Shown here piece after piece: positions 6,801 to 7,500 of a stretch of 7,500 nt of DNA. The stretch's first letter is position 1, and each line of letters opens with the position of its first letter. The notes beneath the pieces were generated by a model. It was given only the letters and a program-made list of their open reading frames with translations, did no database searches and was not told the DNA's origin. The stretch is from Alphaproteobacteria bacterium (GTDB taxonomy: Bacteria; Pseudomonadota; Alphaproteobacteria; CBDBCS01; JAHZLG01). The translations under genes were made by a program, and so were the position numbers. The DNA lies in the NCBI GenBank assembly GCA_022599995.1, contig JAHZLG010000024.1, positions 1 through 7,500 of the forward strand. Reading direction: 5' to 3'.

Positions 6801-7500
6801 TACCTTCAACACCAGTGGCAGCAATGTGTTGCGCGCCATCGATGGCCAAGCAGGCAACGATCTGGTTCGATTTGTGCACACGAGTGGGGTGACGGTCGAC
6901 CTCAACGATACCAGCAGCCAAACCGTCGCCTCCGGCGTTTCAGTCGCCCTGACCTCGATCGAGGGCGTGCAAGGAACAACCCAAGATGACACCATCGTCG
7001 GCAACGATCAGGATAACCACTTTGTCTACACGGGGGGGAACGATACCTATATTGGCAACGGAGGAGTCGATACCCTCGAATTCGCCTCCGCCATCACCGA
7101 AGCCAACCTCTGGAAACACGACAGCGATGGATTCAATACCATCACCGTGGGAAGTAACACCGTCAGAATCAAAGGTATCGAGAACATTGTCGGGTCAACC
7201 GGGAACGATACGATCAATGGCAATGCTCGCGCCAATCTCTTTGCCTCTAATGGCGGCAGTGATACATTCAACGGCGGTGGCGGACACGACACCCTTGACC
7301 TAAGCCATCTTACAACCGCCCTGACAAGTGATCTAAAAACGGCAACCCCCGCGAACGGATACCTGACAATTGGCGGGGTGAAGATCAGAAGCGTCGAAGG
7401 GCTGATCGGCAGCCAAGGCAATGACACCCTCACCTTGTCAGATTCAATCCGAGAATTCCAAAGCAACAGTGGAAACGACACCGTCTATGCTGATTCGCAG
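3874..7500 (+). CDS. Kexin-like S8 serine protease with P-domain and RTX-like repeats (3' end outside window)
   Basis: This predicted secreted calcium-binding serine protease is partial: 1209 residues with no stop by the window end. The catalytic domain (about 50-410) shows the triad Asp67 (SDDGL, the DDG form typical of kexins), His123 (GNHGSLVASLA) and Ser367 (GNGTSSSAPLVSG), with oxyanion Asn251 (SAGN). A P-domain follows (about 470-600), ending DWEFFSQQFRGDTSKGTW and VLRLYGD; in kexins it stabilises the protease domain. Residues 714-751 carry glycine/aspartate nonapeptide-type calcium motifs, then repeating RTX-like modules run to the end. No N-terminal signal peptide or evident prodomain is present, which together with RTX repeats suggests type I secretion through a C-terminal signal that cannot be seen. 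ATG 3799 is in frame and would add 25 Pro-rich residues; neither start has a Shine-Dalgarno. The substrate is unknown; roles in nutrition, predation or surface processing are equally open. Confidence 0.9.
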   Translation, partial: MAIEEYVIGTNDPDNPNPSYSSDYLNTITWFEDSANHIIPWHLLALRLDDSLRGDYSGHGTTLALSDDGLYGAHLGIFAANYLPELSYNYEADIDDVGKAADGKIYEAVGNPAASAGNGYGNHGSLVASLAVGKATAGTKYFGVTVGVGNDTHVWRVEDGYQGGIASDAEFFAIAGLSQSLTRWSEGDSNNGYIAPQADVVNMSWGDTASFGIVGLGGASGQVASVNGLFEFGVEAGRDGKGTIFVNSAGNSRNDSSFSVNGEAQLGAPSNSRYVVVVGAVEPKYAAAFATDQYTGAQYFLAGLDQDFTDYQYAYWAETSGSSYGVNLLVSAPGDNLWSYQSAYDEASLSDGTSISDGYAPIGNGTSSSAPLVSGVVMLMLEANPLLGWRDVQDILVDSSRLIDANGTAKSDSGSTSFEGFDHNWITGAGDTKNGKAYQFNADYGYGLVDGGSAVRLAEYWDLLRPTRDSSTEVTIAVTLDLSDPRSATFDVSEDIEIDHAVLALEGFDATNNYDLVLSRNGGVTSTLVEGFNIGISLSLSISDTITDTITHTLTPTDIDWEFFSQQFRGDTSKGTWSAAWEAGSPNNLGTKAVLRLYGDASEDDIYVVTDEYTNGWASGGLDGGTGTDAINFAALQVKTSVDDANSDAITRTVNGVTINLDSSAHTVDSKPRDDDPSSSLTGTAIAGKVTIDLGDQNTDVKIFDVENIDNVVGSAANDVIVGDAHNNLLIGAGGNDYLFGGGGDDRFIGGLHDRPSQQADTDYIDGGAGNDVVDFSRLLNHTETTRVFASDPAAAQTTYEDTAVNASDVTATYTHVDDLVLTIHETVISRSTGVTIDLNAAAWVEATFQSTVSSYTQTVTHSASAAQTITTGSASALSTALDGSVWLKQVESIYFGDGDDVFTGDANDNLVRPGEGGGTFDGDAHDANGNGDTIDFSTTAHALTIGATAVSGTNISISSFTNFEHLIAGQNDDDITFNTSGSNVLRAIDGQAGNDLVRFVHTSGVTVDLNDTSSQTVASGVSVALTSIEGVQGTTQDDTIVGNDQDNHFVYTGGNDTYIGNGGVDTLEFASAITEANLWKHDSDGFNTITVGSNTVRIKGIENIVGSTGNDTINGNARANLFASNGGSDTFNGGGGHDTLDLSHLTTALTSDLKTATPANGYLTIGGVKIRSVEGLIGSQGNDTLTLSDSIREFQSNSGNDTVYADSQ
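5281..5673 (+). other. P/Homo B (proprotein convertase) domain within the protease
   Basis: Residues about 470-600 form a beta-rich domain directly after the catalytic domain. The pattern matches kexin/furin P-domains: an early strand (IEIDHAVLALEGF), a ligand-like turn (NYDLVLSRNGG), then DWEFFSQQFRGD, GTWSAAW and a final VLRLYG strand. A Ser/Thr-rich stretch (ISLSLSISDTITDTITHTL, around 536-554) is inserted before DWEFF. The domain supports assignment to the kexin branch (S8B) over true subtilisins. Confidence 0.75.
5502..5525 (+). repeat. Two exact 12-bp tandem copies inside the P-domain
   Basis: GGATACGATCAC occurs at 5502-5513 and again at 5514-5525 without mismatch, followed by a partly similar ACATACGCTAAC. 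It is in frame and encodes the DTITDTIT part of the Ser/Thr-rich insert. A two-copy in-frame duplication looks recent, because synonymous changes have not accumulated. Confidence 0.8.
6013..6126 (+). repeat. RTX (hemolysin-type) calcium-binding nonapeptide block
   Basis: Residues 714-751 contain consecutive GGxGxDxhx-like turns: GSAANDVIV, GDAHNNLLI, GAGGNDYLF and GGGGDDRFI, then GG. These fold into a calcium-stabilised parallel beta-roll in known RTX proteins once the protein reaches the calcium-rich exterior. This is the only place in the window with four nearly canonical units in series; the later modules carry one or two each. Confidence 0.85.
6190..7500 (+). repeat. Array of larger RTX-like modules (protein-level repeats)
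   Basis: From residue 773 the protein repeats a module that opens with a TLDF/VVDFS-like strand. It often continues with GVTIDLN, then an E-[SGHN]-[IVL] turn, a GxxxDDTIxGN-type motif and a GGxDTFxGGGGxD turn. Modules start near residues 773, 934, 997, 1067 and 1140, so the last complete ones are 63, 70 and 73 residues; the first (161 residues) carries a long Ser/Thr-rich spacer. The last is cut by the window end. DNA identity between modules is low, so the array is old, unlike the 12-bp duplication in the P-domain. Confidence 0.75.

Overview
The window looks like chromosomal DNA of a Gram-negative bacterium, most likely an alphaproteobacterium. The best evidence is the PriA helicase, whose motifs read like alphaproteobacterial PriA proteins; a lipobox-bearing lipoprotein and an RTX-type secreted protease agree with this. 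The exact taxon cannot be named from the sequence. I see no tRNA, rRNA, CRISPR array, insertion sequence or integrase.

Layout, all genes on the + strand. Bases 1-319 hold no gene but contain a plausible sigma70-type promoter (187-215). A short acidic lipoprotein gene follows (320-748) and is closed by a strong rho-independent terminator (811-843). A four-copy 22-bp tandem repeat (858-945) comes next and runs into a candidate promoter for priA. The gene priA (996-3527, 843 aa) encodes the primosomal replication-restart helicase, intact in its motifs but longer than usual because of two low-complexity insertions. The 346-bp gap after priA (3528-3873) holds a second tandem array (21 bp, four copies), a 13-bp palindrome, a perfect TATAAT box and a G-quadruplex-type tract. 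The last gene starts at 3874 (or 3799) and stays open to the window end. It encodes at least 1209 residues: an N-terminal kexin-like S8 serine protease, a P-domain, and a long array of calcium-binding RTX-like modules.

The three genes do not look like one operon. A terminator separates the lipoprotein from priA, and the protease has its own candidate promoter. PriA acts on DNA in the cytoplasm, the lipoprotein is predicted to sit in the envelope, and the protease is predicted to leave the cell, probably by type I secretion because no N-terminal signal peptide is visible. No functional link between the three is evident. The most noteworthy items are the protease architecture, the two helically spaced minisatellites flanking priA, and the two G-quadruplex-capable C-rich tracts.
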